From: Apiosordaria backusii
Lineage: Eukaryota > Ascomycota > Sordariomycetes > Sordariales > Lasiosphaeriaceae
Length of the DNA stretch: 64,000 nucleotides
Assembly (NCBI GenBank): GCA_030549205.1
Contig: JAUKTV010000001.1
Coordinates: 2,790,001 to 2,854,000 of the forward strand
Direction: 5' to 3'
Positions 23,037-33,580 of the stretch are shown here, piece by piece. A program made the position numbers and the translations under genes. A model generated the notes under the pieces. It made no database searches and was not told the DNA's origin. It saw nothing but the letters and a program-made list of their open reading frames with translations. The number at the start of each line of letters is the position of its first letter. Position 1 is the first letter of the stretch.

Positions 23037-25190
23037 ATGGCGTCGCGAAGAGAACCCCCCGACTTGGCTGCTTTGCTGCGGCAACGAAAAGCCGAGGAAG
23101 AAGCCGCGTCAAAACCACGATTCATCCCCAAAAAAGAACGCGAGCGTCTCGCCGCTGAGAAGAAGGCTAAGGAAGAGGAAGAACTGAAACGGAAAGAAGA
23201 GGAAAAGAAGAATCCTCTTACGAATGGCACAACACACGGAAATAGCTACACCAACGGCGATTATCAGACGTCGAGATCCCGAAATGAGATTCCAACCGGT
23301 CCTAAGGCGATGCGAGGACCCGACGATCGAGGCGGAAACAGACAAGGAGACAGGCGAGAAGATGACCGAGGGCCGAATCGCGCTGGAGCGAAACGCGGCG
23401 CACCCATCGACGATGAAGGGCGGCGGTTGAAGATGGAGCAAAACGATGAGGCTGAGCTGCGTGCCAAATATATGGGACCTGTCGTCAATCAGTCTACATT
23501 CTCGGCGAAGAAGAAAAGAAGGAGAACAGCTGCGAACAAGTTCAACTTTGACTGGGATCCGGATGATGATACGAGCCGACCGGACGACCCCATTTACAAG
23601 GACCGTCTGGAACCAGTATTTAAGCGTGGAGGTGAAGAATCAACCGACGAGCTGGTGCGCAGGAAGGCAGAGGCTATCCGGCGTGGTGATCCAGAAACGG
23701 GAGAACAACGCGCACGACAGCTTCTTGAGCAGCATGAGCGCGCTAAGCAGGCAGCGCAGCGCAAGGCTCTGGGCTCGCATTGGTCTGAGAAGTCGCTGGA
23801 GGAGATGAAGGAGCGCGACTGGCGCATCTTCAAGGAGAACTTTGGTATTGCTACCAAAGGCGGTGCTATTCCCAATCCTATGCGCAGTTGGAACGAGTCG
23901 AATCTGCCTAGGAGGTTACTGGACATTGTTCACGATGTTGGCTACGATGAGCCGACGCCTATTCAAAGGGCCTCTATTCCGATTGCTCTTCAGGCGAGAG
24001 ACTTGATCGGTGTGGCTGTTACTGGTTCCGGTAAAACAGCAGCTTTCTTGCTCCCTTTACTGGTTTACATCTCTGAGCTTGAGCCGTTGAACGAGGTCAA
24101 CAAGAATGATGGCCCATACGCCCTTATCCTTGCCCCAACGAGAGAACTGGTACAGCAGATTGAGAATGAAGCTCGAAAATTTGCCACGCCACTTGGCTTC
24201 ACAGTCGTCAGCATTGTCGGTGGTCACTCTCTAGAGGAGCAAGCCTATGCGCTGCGAAACGGAGCAGAGATTATCGTCGCCACACCAGGTCGTCTAGTTG
24301 ACTGTCTCGAAAGACGACTCTTGGTGTTCACCCAGTGCTGCTACATCATCATGGATGAAGCCGATCGTATGATCGACCAGGGTTTCGAGGAGCCTTTGAC
24401 CAAGATCTTGGACGCACTCCCAGTCTCAAACGAGAAGCCAGACACAGAAGAAGCCGAGAACCCGCAACTCATGAAGAAGTATCTCGGTGGCAAGGACCGT
24501 TACCGTCAGACGATGATGTACACGGCCACGATGCCTCCTCTAGTAGAAAGGATTGCCAAGAAGTATCTCCGTCGCCCAGCCATTGTCACCATTGGTAATG
24601 CAGGCGAGGCCGTCGACACAGTCGAGCAACGCGTCGAGTTCATCTCTGGCGAAGACAAGAGGAAGAACAGGCTCAGGGAGATCCTCAACTCAGGCCAGTT
24701 CAAGCCGCCCATCATTGTCTTTGTTAACATCAAGCGAAACTGCGAGATGGTCGCCAAGGATATCAAGTCCTGGGGTTTCTCTACGACTACACTCCACGGC
24801 AGCAAGACGCAAGAGCAGCGTGAGGCCTCGCTTGCGTCGGTGCGCAACGGCCAGTCCAGCATCCTGGTCGCTACCGACTTGGCTGGCCGTGGTATTGATG
24901 TGCCGGATGTTTCATTGGTAGTCAACTTCAACATGCCGAGTAGCATTGAGAGCTACACGCATCGTATCGGTCGTACGGGTCGTGCAGGCAAGAGCGGTGT
25001 GGCGATTACTTTCTTGGGTAACGAGGATACCGAGGTGATGTATGACTTGAAGCAGATCATATCCAAGTCGAGCATCTCCAAGGTGCCGGATGAGCTGAGG
25101 AGGCATGAGGCGGCGCAGAGCAAGCCAACGAGGGGGCAGAAGAGGGTGGAGGACAGTGGTGGGTTTGGGGGGAAGGGAGGGTGGCAGTAG
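23037..25190 (+). CDS. PRP28: Pre-mRNA splicing DEAD-box ATPase Prp28 (DDX23)
   Basis: Single exon, 717 residues. Prp28 displaces U1 snRNP from the 5' splice site so that U6 can pair there. The N-terminal 270 residues are charged and helical (PPDLAALLRQRKAEEE, FIPKKERERL) and contain the Prp28-type KKRRRTAANKFNFDWDPDDD. The helicase core shows YDEPTPIQRASIPIAL (Q motif), VTGSGKTAAF (I), PTRELVQQ (Ia), TPGRL (Ib), MDEADRM (II), TATMPP (III), IVFVNIKRN (IV), ATDLAGRGIDVP (V) and HRIGRTGRAG (VI). The start is the ATG directly before SRREPPDL. mL59 follows on the same strand. Confidence 0.96.
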   Translation: MASRREPPDLAALLRQRKAEEEAASKPRFIPKKERERLAAEKKAKEEEELKRKEEEKKNPLTNGTTHGNSYTNGDYQTSRSRNEIPTGPKAMRGPDDRGGNRQGDRREDDRGPNRAGAKRGAPIDDEGRRLKMEQNDEAELRAKYMGPVVNQSTFSAKKKRRRTAANKFNFDWDPDDDTSRPDDPIYKDRLEPVFKRGGEESTDELVRRKAEAIRRGDPETGEQRARQLLEQHERAKQAAQRKALGSHWSEKSLEEMKERDWRIFKENFGIATKGGAIPNPMRSWNESNLPRRLLDIVHDVGYDEPTPIQRASIPIALQARDLIGVAVTGSGKTAAFLLPLLVYISELEPLNEVNKNDGPYALILAPTRELVQQIENEARKFATPLGFTVVSIVGGHSLEEQAYALRNGAEIIVATPGRLVDCLERRLLVFTQCCYIIMDEADRMIDQGFEEPLTKILDALPVSNEKPDTEEAENPQLMKKYLGGKDRYRQTMMYTATMPPLVERIAKKYLRRPAIVTIGNAGEAVDTVEQRVEFISGEDKRKNRLREILNSGQFKPPIIVFVNIKRNCEMVAKDIKSWGFSTTTLHGSKTQEQREASLASVRNGQSSILVATDLAGRGIDVPDVSLVVNFNMPSSIESYTHRIGRTGRAGKSGVAITFLGNEDTEVMYDLKQIISKSSISKVPDELRRHEAAQSKPTRGQKRVEDSGGFGGKGGWQ

Positions 25191-25569
25191 GAGAAGTGTG
25201 AATGTTTTATTAATAGCTATGATACCAGTAGAATGTCAATCCAAGTACATATTGGTTTTGAGCAGCGTTTTGGTCCGTTGAAATGCTCTTTTTGGCAGTG
25301 TGGTTCAACTTTATATCTTGATCTTGATCCCCCTGCACGTCTAACCCTGGCGCTATCAGCCAGAATGCCAAGGCTTCTGCCCCCAACACAAGCGGGTTAG
25401 GGTTAGCAACCCCCCAAACTCAATCAATCCAACCCTGTAACTTTTTTTGAACCAGGTCCTGTCCCTCACCCCCTCCCGATCGCGAACCTCTACGACCACC
25501 TCACCACACCACCCAACTCCCACTGTCGCCAATCCTTTGTCCCCCGCCGGGACTCCCACCTCCAACAAA
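25191..25569. other. Intergenic between PRP28 and mL59
   Basis: 379 bases holding the 3' flank of PRP28 and the promoter of mL59. A pyrimidine-rich stretch precedes the mL59 ATG. An open frame runs into the gene from 25447, but the family start is at 25570. Confidence 0.5.
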
Positions 25570-26125
25570 ATGGCGACCGCCTCCAACAGTTTCATCTCCC
25601 TCGCCCAATCCCTCCCCCCCCGCCTCAAAACCTTCCTCGCCCGCTACCCCCCCCTCTCGATCCTCCCCCCCGGAGCCGCCCTCGCCCCCTCCAAAGCGTT
25701 GACTTTCTACCAGCGCGAAACCCCCAACCCGTTTCTCCCGCGCAAACACCCCGTCACGGGGAAATGGCACGACCCAAAGTACTCTTTGCGGCGACAAGCC
25801 GAGCTGGTCAAACTCGCGAGAGAACATGGAGTGGAGGAGCTACTGCCCTACACAGAAAAGGGGACGGAAACCAAGCTGGCGAAACGAGTAGAATTTGGGT
25901 TGCGGGTTAAGGGCACTGGTCAGGGGGAGAGGGTGAAGGGGCACAAGCACGAGAGGACACTGGTGGGCAAGATGGAGAAGAGGAGGAAGGCGATGATCGA
26001 GATGCCGGAGTTGATTAGGGAGTGGAAGAAGGTATGTAACAATACAGGACAGATTGGAAGAGGGGTGCTAACAGAGAAAAAAAAAATAGGTTGGGAAGCG
26101 CAGCTGGAGCAAGTTCCCGAGGTAA
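25570..26125 (+). CDS. MRPL25: Mitochondrial large-subunit ribosomal protein mL59 (yeast MRPL25)
   Basis: Exons 25570-26031 and 26090-26125, giving 165 residues. A fungal mitochondrial large ribosomal subunit protein. Seen: FISLAQSLPPRLKTFLARYP at the N-terminus, then TFYQRETPNPFLPRKHPVTG and DPKYSLRRQAELVKLAREHG, a basic linker, and MPELIREWKK joined to VGKRSWSKFPR and a stop. The intron has gtatgt, a gctaac branch and an atag end after an A run. If it is not removed, the frame runs on to about 26341 in a nonsense extension with six histidines, so the splice decides the true C-terminus. The start was chosen at MATASNSFISLAQ, as in the family. Confidence 0.87.
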
Positions 26126-26683
26126 AGGCGGTATATCACCACCACCACCACCACGATCGAGACGAGAAGAAGGAGGATGGAGGAAATGGATTGGGGATGA
26201 TGAACAATACCAGGACGGGGAGACAGTGTATAGAACGGAGGAGGGCAACATTTGTATCAATACCAACAAGATGTCAAGGACACAAGCAAAAATGTACAAC
26301 ACACACATATATTCACCAACCACTGCTTCCGATCTCTTTTGAGATGTGAACAAGACTGACAACGACCAACGAGACAGGTATATTTTTGTTCAAGGTACAC
26401 AGCAAGGAACTGAAAAAATACTCTAATATTCAACACAAGAAAATGAAGTATTAGCTGCCTCAGCTTCTATCTAGGTTTACAAAAAAGTAAATACAAGAAA
26501 AGTAAAATGAACGATCTTTTTTCCCCATTCTTCCCTCTAGGTATTCAACTCCATACTTGCTTGCCTGCTTTCCCTTTGCCTTGTCCCCATGTTATAATTT
26601 CCCACTCGCAACACCATGCTATTTTCTCTGTCAACACCATGCCAACCAACCGCTCAAATCAAATCCCATTTCAGTTACTCAAA
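26126..26683. other. Convergent intergenic region
   Basis: 558 bases between the 3' ends of mL59 (+) and UMP kinase (-). It includes a (CCA)n run at about 26140-26153. I see no gene. Confidence 0.5.
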
Positions 26684-27340
26684 TTAAAAGTCCTCCCCCA
26701 ACTTCCCCACCAACTTCCTCTTCACATCCTCATACACCTCCTTCGGCCCAGGAGTAGCATCAATCTTGATCACCTTCCCCTCCTTGTCATAATACTCCAC
26801 AACCGGCATGCTCGTCTCAATAAAAGTCCTAAACCTCTTCCTGATGCTCTCGGCATTGTCATCCGCCCTCCCGCTCGTCTTTCCCCGCTCCAGCAACCTC
26901 CGCTCCATCACCTCCTCCGGGCAGTCAAAAAACAGCACCAGCTTCGCCGGGCAGACCACCTTTTCAAACTGGAACGCCTGGTCCATCTTCCTCGGGAAGC
27001 CATCGATCAAAAACCGGGCTTTGGGGGACCCAGACTTGGCGATGGCGTCGGCCATGGCGTTTTCGAGCAAGGCAACGGTGACCTCCATGGGGACGATGGC
27101 GCCGTTCTTGATGCAGTCTTTGATTAGTTGACCGTATTGGGAGCCGGGGCGGTCTTGCTCAGCGCGGAGGAGGTCACCGGCGGAAAGGTGGTGGAATTTG
27201 AAGTCCTTGACGAGGTTGGCGCATTGGGTTCCCTTTCCGGCTCCTGGGCCGCCGAGGACGAAGAGGACTGTTACTTCGGAGGGGGAGAAGGCTGGGGTGG
27301 GTTTGGAAGAGGAGGCTGTTTGCTTGGGGTTGGGGGGCAT
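26684..27340 (-). CDS. URA6: UMP/CMP kinase (uridylate kinase, URA6 type)
   Basis: Single exon, 218 residues. Transfers phosphate from ATP to UMP/CMP (and AMP weakly) in pyrimidine nucleotide synthesis. Seen: P-loop LGGPGAGKGTQCANLV, HHLSAGDLLRAEQ, the NMP-binding segment GAIVPMEVTVALLENAM, RFLIDGFPRKMDQA, and the short LID with RGKTSGRADDN. The short LID and the Ura6-type motifs separate it from long-LID adenylate kinases. The open frame continues 48 codons upstream, but no conserved residues are there, so MPPNPKQTASSS is taken as the start. The upstream neighbour on the same strand is the small mitochondrial protein. Confidence 0.92.
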   Translation of the reverse strand: MPPNPKQTASSSKPTPAFSPSEVTVLFVLGGPGAGKGTQCANLVKDFKFHHLSAGDLLRAEQDRPGSQYGQLIKDCIKNGAIVPMEVTVALLENAMADAIAKSGSPKARFLIDGFPRKMDQAFQFEKVVCPAKLVLFFDCPEEVMERRLLERGKTSGRADDNAESIRKRFRTFIETSMPVVEYYDKEGKVIKIDATPGPKEVYEDVKRKLVGKLGEDF

Positions 27341-27642
27341 GTCTGCGGTTTGGGGGGTTAGTATAACGGTTTGGATAGGTTGCAAATAAGGTATGGTAGG
27401 TTGTAATGGATGTGATGTAGCAAGACAGAGCGGGAAGTGGTCAGTGTGCTGAGGTTCGGTTGAGACTCTTTGTTGGAGGTTCAAAAGTGACGCCTTTCAG
27501 GTGCTCTTGCCTTGCTTTAGATCTGTGAAACCTGGCATAGCACCGCACATGGCACAGGTTATACCCCTCTAACTAATGAGGTAGGCAAAGCTCCCTCTGT
27601 GCTTTGGACCCCTCCATGCTGCGCCCCATTCGTCCAACTGCA
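27341..27642. other. Intergenic, promoter of UMP kinase
   Basis: 302 bases between two genes on the minus strand. If the small upstream gene uses a downstream acceptor, its last exon could lie at the right end of this stretch. Nothing else is seen. Confidence 0.4.
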
Positions 27643-28020
27643 TCATCCATTTTCTGTGGACCCGTTGTTCCATTGTATTTCAGTGCAACAAGGAAAAGGC
27701 GAGCACTTACTCTTTTGTCTATTAAGCAACAACACCCACCCACCCGAACCAGCAGCCAACACCAGCACAAAAGGCCAGAACTTGACCTGTGTGCCGTCTC
27801 CGCTTGACCCTCCAGAGCTATAAGATCTGTACTGAGACTGGGCAAACCGGGGAACAGCCTTGCTGGCGGTGTTAAACGCTGGGACGGAAGCAGGACGGAA
27901 CTGCGACGACGACGACGGCTTGGGTAACGAGGAGATGGTACGACGGATAGCAGCCGAAGTGCCACTGTTGCGCGCCAGTTGCCGCCAAGCCTGGCGTCCT
28001 GCTGCTGCCGCTACAGACAT
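27643..28020 (-). CDS. Small protein, putative mitochondrial presequence and one membrane segment
   Basis: I do not recognise the family. The start ATG at 28020 begins MSVAAAAGRQAWRQLARN, an Arg-rich, acid-free N-terminus typical of mitochondrial import. A Ser-rich linker (SLPKPSSSSQFRPASVPAFN) and one hydrophobic segment (FWPFVLVLAAGSGGWVLLL) follow, ending in NRQK. A strong donor (gtaagt) begins at 27710 directly after NRQKS's first base. If spliced to the cacag at 27654-27658 the intron is 57 bases and the protein is 106 residues, ending KNG. Unspliced, the same stop gives 125 residues. Acceptors nearer 27630 would give other tails. Inner-membrane location is inference. Confidence 0.55.
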   Translation of the reverse strand: MSVAAAAGRQAWRQLARNSGTSAAIRRTISSLPKPSSSSQFRPASVPAFNTASKAVPRFAQSQYRSYSSGGSSGDGTQVKFWPFVLVLAAGSGGWVLLLNRQKSKCSPFPCCTEIQWNNGSTENG

Positions 28021-29189
28021 CGTTTTGCGGAGGTGTGTGTGAAGAGTTGCGCGCGCGCGAGGAAGTTTGAGAAGCTTGTGATGGGCTCGGCGCGCACAAT
28101 GCACGATGACGACGCGGGGTGACAGGAAGTGCGTGAAGCTCGGCGGTTGGGCTGGGAATGTGTATGGTCGATCGATCGAGTAGGCCGGGTCGGTTCAATC
28201 CGGGCAAGCAAGCAAGCAGGCAAAACCTCTAATTGGAAGAAAAGAAGGAAAGAAAGCAACACAGATCAGGAGATTGTCGCAGAGTTCATTCAGATGGAGC
28301 TCAGGCTGGCTTGGTGCATAATTAGAGGTACCCAAAATAAAATTGTTAGTGTCATGTCATCTCATCTTTGGTGGACCCCCTGAGTTGGAGCTGGCTGACT
28401 CTACAACTCCGCGCCTACGGGCCTACGGTTACAACCGTCTGACGGGTGTAACTTTATTTCTAGGAAAAACGACCGTGGTTATGTGAGGCGTGCTGTCTGT
28501 CTTGAGGTTACTTCTATCACATCTAAAGTCGAAACTGGAAGATGTGATGGTATTGACGCCGTAACCACCTTGACAACATGGAGGAGATATTGGCCCAATT
28601 TCCCATCAAACCCCTTTTTGGACAGCCGATACCACCACATCAACCACATATCGAGATGCAGCGGTTGCACAGTGAAACATGGCAATGACTTGCATTAAGT
28701 ATGCAGTCAAGCCATATTCATCACATAATTCATCGCTGGCATATGCAAGAAAGTCAGAATATTGAGGTTAAGACGATTTCTTGTTGGCTATTTACGAAAA
28801 AATGTCTTCCCATCTTCTCATCCCACCCGATATCGTCCACATCCACATGGTTCTTTCATTCATCCTTGCTCGCACAGCGAAAGGTATCTTTCTGTCCGCT
28901 TATGCAAAATTGTAATGTACATATTCCTCCGTTCCGTCCAAATTAGAGGTTGTAAAATAAGTGCCGTCCACACTGTGAGATAGTCTTCGCGCCGCCAACG
29001 CCACTGGTATATCCAAACAGACAAAAAGAAAATGGTAAAGTTTTGGTAAAAAGAATGTAGACAGCCACCGAAGGGCAGAGTAGGTGTCAACAAAAAGAAG
29101 AAAGAAGAAAGGCTGAGAAGAAAAAAGTATATATGCAAAAAATGTCAGGGCTCGCTGCCATCACCCCTTATTCAAAGCGACCCGTTTAC
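28021..29189. other. Intergenic, promoter of the small mitochondrial protein
   Basis: 1.17 kb between two minus-strand genes. Short open frames only; no gene is recognised. Confidence 0.45.
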
Positions 29190-30744
29190 CTATCGTGGGA
29201 TGTTGAATGTTGTCTGAACAGGTGGTGGTGACTTGATAGCTTGCCCGGCGTAAGCACCGGGGATTGGTACCGCCTCGTACTGCTGCTCTCCCTCGACCAT
29301 TGGTGCATGTTGGGCTACAGGGAAAGCAGGGGCGGTAATTGAAGATGGCGAAAGATCGGCTGCCGTTGGTGGCTTATATCCCGACTTTGGCGTCGATGGA
29401 GTAGCTGGGTTAGCCTTGGTAGGCGGGGCCTGAAGCTTGAAGGCGGCCTGTTGGGGAGTGAAATTCGACTGGGGAACAACGAGGTTGTTGCCGCCAGGAG
29501 TGAAAGGTGAATCGGAGTTCTCCTGGATATCGCCCAGAGACTTGTAGGTGGTAGGTGGGAAGCGTGGCGAGAGCGCATATTGCGAGAAGGCAGGCGACTT
29601 GGGACCGAAGCCGGGCGTGTTAGGAGCGGACTGGCTGCGGAGCTGAGCGAGGTAGAGATCGGAGCGGGCCTTGTCGCGCATATCCATCGACTTGTGAAGC
29701 TTCCTCTTCGACCAGTACCGGTAAAAGACGACGCTGTAAAGGGTGATGCTGATGATTTCGACCACCAACTCGATGATGATGCAGATAAGAGTCCAATCCT
29801 GTAGGCGGCAGACGAGAGCGTAGTCGACTTGTCCACCAAAGAGTTCGGATCGACGATTCTGAACGCAAGCCCATCCCCACATATCCTGGTTGCCACTGTT
29901 GGACTTTGAGTGCTGGAGGATTCCAGCAGCGGCAGCCCACATGGCCATACTGAAGATGAACCAGCCAACAGCGAACAGAGTGTAGTAAACGCCGACCTTC
30001 TCAGCTCTCCTGTGCCCACCACGGCAATACCCAACAAAGACGCCGACGCAGATGAGGAGCGAAACACCGGCACAAGCAAGAACAACCTTCTGTGGCCAGG
30101 TGTTGGTGTTGTTGGACCAAGCCGGAAGACCGCTCATGGGAGCAAGAGCCTTGGTGGCGTTGAAAATGGCGAACGAGGCTGAGATCATGGACAAGATAAT
30201 CAAAGAGCAGCTGAAGTTGACACCACGGAGGGCGAACTTGGCCATTCTTACTCTCGTCTTGATTTTCTGCAGAGATTGTTAGTCCCGTATCCGCATAGCA
30301 ACCTCCTCATCCTTCACTTACCAGATCCCTAGCCTGGTCCTTCTCTGTGATCTTCTCCCGCGCCTCCAAGTTCTCCTCTTCCCTGAAGGTGGGGCTCAGA
30401 GGGTTCGTCAATCCTCTGCCGGGGGTTCCTGGTACTCTCATGGCACTCTTCAATGGCGATTTTGGCGTCATAGGCACTGCGGTTGATCCCCTGTTTCCAA
30501 TATAACCAAATCCAACATCTCCTGGCTGCGCTTGAGTGATCTCGTGCTTGTCGGAAAAGGGTCCCAGCCTCGGCTCGATTGGTGAGTTAACTGCTGTCGC
30601 TTCGGCGAACCGGGGCGTCCTGGGGGGCTTGGCCAGAGACGAAGATGTGGATGAAGAGTCTGTAGAAGAGATCGAGCCGGCAGACTTGGTCCGGATCGGT
30701 GCGAGGTTTAGGGCCGTCGGCCGCTTCTTTTCGTCGAAACCCAT
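29190..30744 (-). CDS. Four-TM membrane protein, MARVEL-like, with long disordered tails
   Basis: Complement of exons 30322-30744 and 29190-30266, giving 499 residues; the 55-base intron has gtaagt and ctgcag ends. Residues 1-140 are Ser/Thr/Pro-rich with SP and TP sites (VPMTPKSPLKSAMRVPGTPG). Four hydrophobic segments follow, starting FSCSLIILSMISASFAIF, VVLACAGVSLLICVGVFVGY, YYTLFAVGWFIFSMAMWAAA and LICIIIELVVEIISITLYSV. After RYWSKRKLHKSMDMRDKARS comes a 170-residue Pro/Ser-rich cytosolic tail. I know such proteins as conserved, uncharacterised fungal membrane proteins. The many SP/TP sites suggest phosphorylation (inference). The start is the ATG before GFDEKKRPT; the open frame upstream has no ATG. 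Confidence 0.8.
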
Positions 30745-32250
30745 TGTGGACGACAACGACAGTGAAGTCGTTTCTCCCTTCTTCCTTTTTTGTTGCTTGG
30801 TGTTGTATGGAGGCGGCGAAGACACCTACGAAGATGGACGGCAAGTGAAGAGAAGGAAGATACCAGTCTTCAATAAAGAGGACGGTGGCGGAACAGAACC
30901 AAGTGGAAAGGGTGTGGTTAAGAGAGCCCAGCTGTCAAAGGAAAGGAATTCCAGAAAAAGATGGCGCCCTCTGGGGGGGATGGTGGGATTTGAATAGCCG
31001 CTGCCACTACCACTTACACGGCATGCGGGCCTCGCAGCTGCAGGGAGGTGTGAGTGAGTGGTCCGATGAGGGAGGCAACGGGTGCAATGGGGACACCCAC
31101 GGTGGACAGGGGGCCGCTTCCCAGCAAGCGGCTCTGATAGGGCGAGGTACCAACCTGCCAATAAAGCTCGGCGACTCGTGATGGAAAATAGACGCCCACT
31201 GGAGTTGACGGAGCGGCACTGGAACTAGTTTTGCTAGGCGGCCCGAAGAGAGACCCGCGGGTGGGTTGCAGATGCTGGCTACAGGAGTGTGTTCCTGATG
31301 TTCCTGGCGGTCTGGAAGAGTAGAAGTCCAGGAGAAGGATCTCACTTCACGATGGATGACAAAAGGGAAGAAGAGTCCAGACGATCTCCAGACTCTCGAG
31401 AAATCTGCTAGATAAGCGGAGGACACTGGTCCTCGCACGCAAAGAGGGGGTATCTCAATATAGCAATACGCTGTTGGCTGAGGGAAATGGGACCTTGGGT
31501 GTCATGGGTGATGGTACCGAAGTGCGTGCATAGTGCTCGGAGCTTGGACTACTTCCAGCACAAATAGAGAGTGAAAAGACTGATACCACCACCGTCTGAC
31601 TGCAAATGCCCAGGTGCTTGGGTTCCCGGGACAGCGTGGGCGGGTGGTGATGCTCGATCTGTTCCACGCTCGAGACGAGAGAGGACTCATTCTCTGGCGG
31701 TTCTTGGCGCCAGCGTCGTCGCAACCCGGAGCTGGCGCATATGCAAGTGCTTGGAATCTATTGGACGGGGGCGTGAGGAGCACGAACGAGGTTGGACACC
31801 GGCTTCAGCGGGAAGAAGAGCCAGTGACGGCCAAGAAGGGCAAGGAGGGGCATTAACGTCGCTGGTTGGGCGGCAAGAGGGTGACTGTCGTCGAGTTGAG
31901 GTTAAACCCCCTGTCGTACATCTGCCACCCCGGCCTCCCCTGCCACCAATGATCTGCGTCCAACCCTGTGGGGTTCGGATTGCTTGAAAACAGGCGTCCA
32001 ATCAGAGGCCAGAATCCTGTGATCTCGCTGCCGGTCATGCAGCTCAGCGGTAAGCCGTGCCACACAGCGGCCGACGTCCCCTCTTGCCCAGCTCAACGAG
32101 CCCGACGAGTTCCAGGTTGTCTTCACTTCTTGCCTTCTTGAAGAGCCTTTTTGTCAACCGAGTGGCACATGAATGGAATGGACGACCTAGACCTTGAATC
32201 GCGAGCCTTGTCATCACCCCACCTTCAGAGTTCTTCTGGCTCAACCGTTG

Positions 32251-32290
32251 TCGTCCGTTGTCGTCCGTTGTCGTCCGTTGTCGTCCGTTG
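32251..32290 (+). repeat. Tandem decanucleotide TCGTCCGTTG x4
   Basis: Four perfect copies, preceded by a partial copy (CCGTTG) at 32245. No gene overlaps it. Confidence 0.9.
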
Positions 32291-33524
32291 TCTCGGGGCC
32301 GGCTCTCGTCACTGTCAGAATCAAAACCATCTTCTAGCCAAGGCCCGTTCCTATCCCTCTTTCTCTTTCTCATAAGATCCCAGACTGTGGGTCAATATAC
32401 TAGTGTAAGCATCTTAATTCAACCGACTCAACCGAGGCTAGACTGTTCTAGATGTTACTGCGTAGGTGTCGACATACCCACGATTTCCCAGGCTGTCACC
32501 GGGCAAAAGTGCGCACCAACAATTCACATCAATTTGGAAGAAGGCACGCAAATTGATTCGCAGATCCTTTCAAACAACGAGGCAGATCTTGGGAATGTGG
32601 GCAAAAATCCTGAATAGGGTCACCGTTTCGTTTCCAGGTATCACTGGTGCTCGTCCCGTGCATGATCACGACACACATAACCGGATTTTTACCCACCACC
32701 TCTGCCGTATTTTTAGGATGCTAAATGTCGCGCTTTGTCCCAACGCAGTCCAATAGTGCTCGGTGGTTGCGCGGCGAAACCATATCATGTGAATTAACCC
32801 ACATTCCATATCTGGCTGGCTCTTGGCTGCGACTACCGGCTTACGATATGCTATAACGGTCACCAATATACCTTGGTCCTGTCCCGTTCAACGTTGTGCG
32901 ACGGGGCGAGAGCAAGAAAAAGGCAACAACCTCCGCAACTGGCTTACATACAAGATGTTGGTGATCCTCGGGTTCCATGGACGGCTCGGCAGCCTGCAAG
33001 AGTCTGGCCATCACACCCCTCCCGCAGTGCAGGAGACACTATCGGTACTAATTATATAGCAGCAGCATTCCAGTTCAGGTGAGAAAACTTGCTGCTGACG
33101 ATATTTCTCTCACCAAGAATGTTGGTTTTGGCAACTCGTTCCCCGCTCTGCTGTACTACATACCCACGGATCGGTTCTTACAAACTTCTCTGTCATGAAG
33201 TCATGAACGACCGGGCTAGTGCACAGCACACTGCGAACTCCACGGTAACAACCCGTGATCAGACCGCTAGTTGCCGTCAGTAACGGCCCCAGATAGATTG
33301 GATCGAGGGCCCGTGGCACTGGGAACCCGTTGATAGTCCCCTTTAGGAGCCGTTGGCATGGTTCAATATTCCCACTTCTAGTGTATACCGTTGTCTCCCA
33401 GGAATACCAATATTTGGTTCCTTCAGATACATGAATAGCGTCGATCACGCTAATCGCCCCAGAAAAAGCTCACCGTTCCTTCGATCATCCTGCTTGTGTT
33501 TCCTTCTGAAGGCGGGGTAATGAA

Positions 33525-33580
33525 GTTGGTGGGTGGTGTCCTACCGATACGTACCCATCTGGTGGAAAACGCCCACCAAC
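33525..33580. repeat. Inverted repeat, 9-bp perfect arms
   Basis: GTTGGTGGG at 33525-33533 pairs with CCCACCAAC at 33572-33580 around a 38-base loop. It lies in the gene-poor region and could be chance. Confidence 0.5.

Noticed and set aside
30985..31005. GGATTTGAATAG, similar to a reversed tRNA B box
   Set aside because: It deviates from the consensus and there is no matching A box or acceptor stem.
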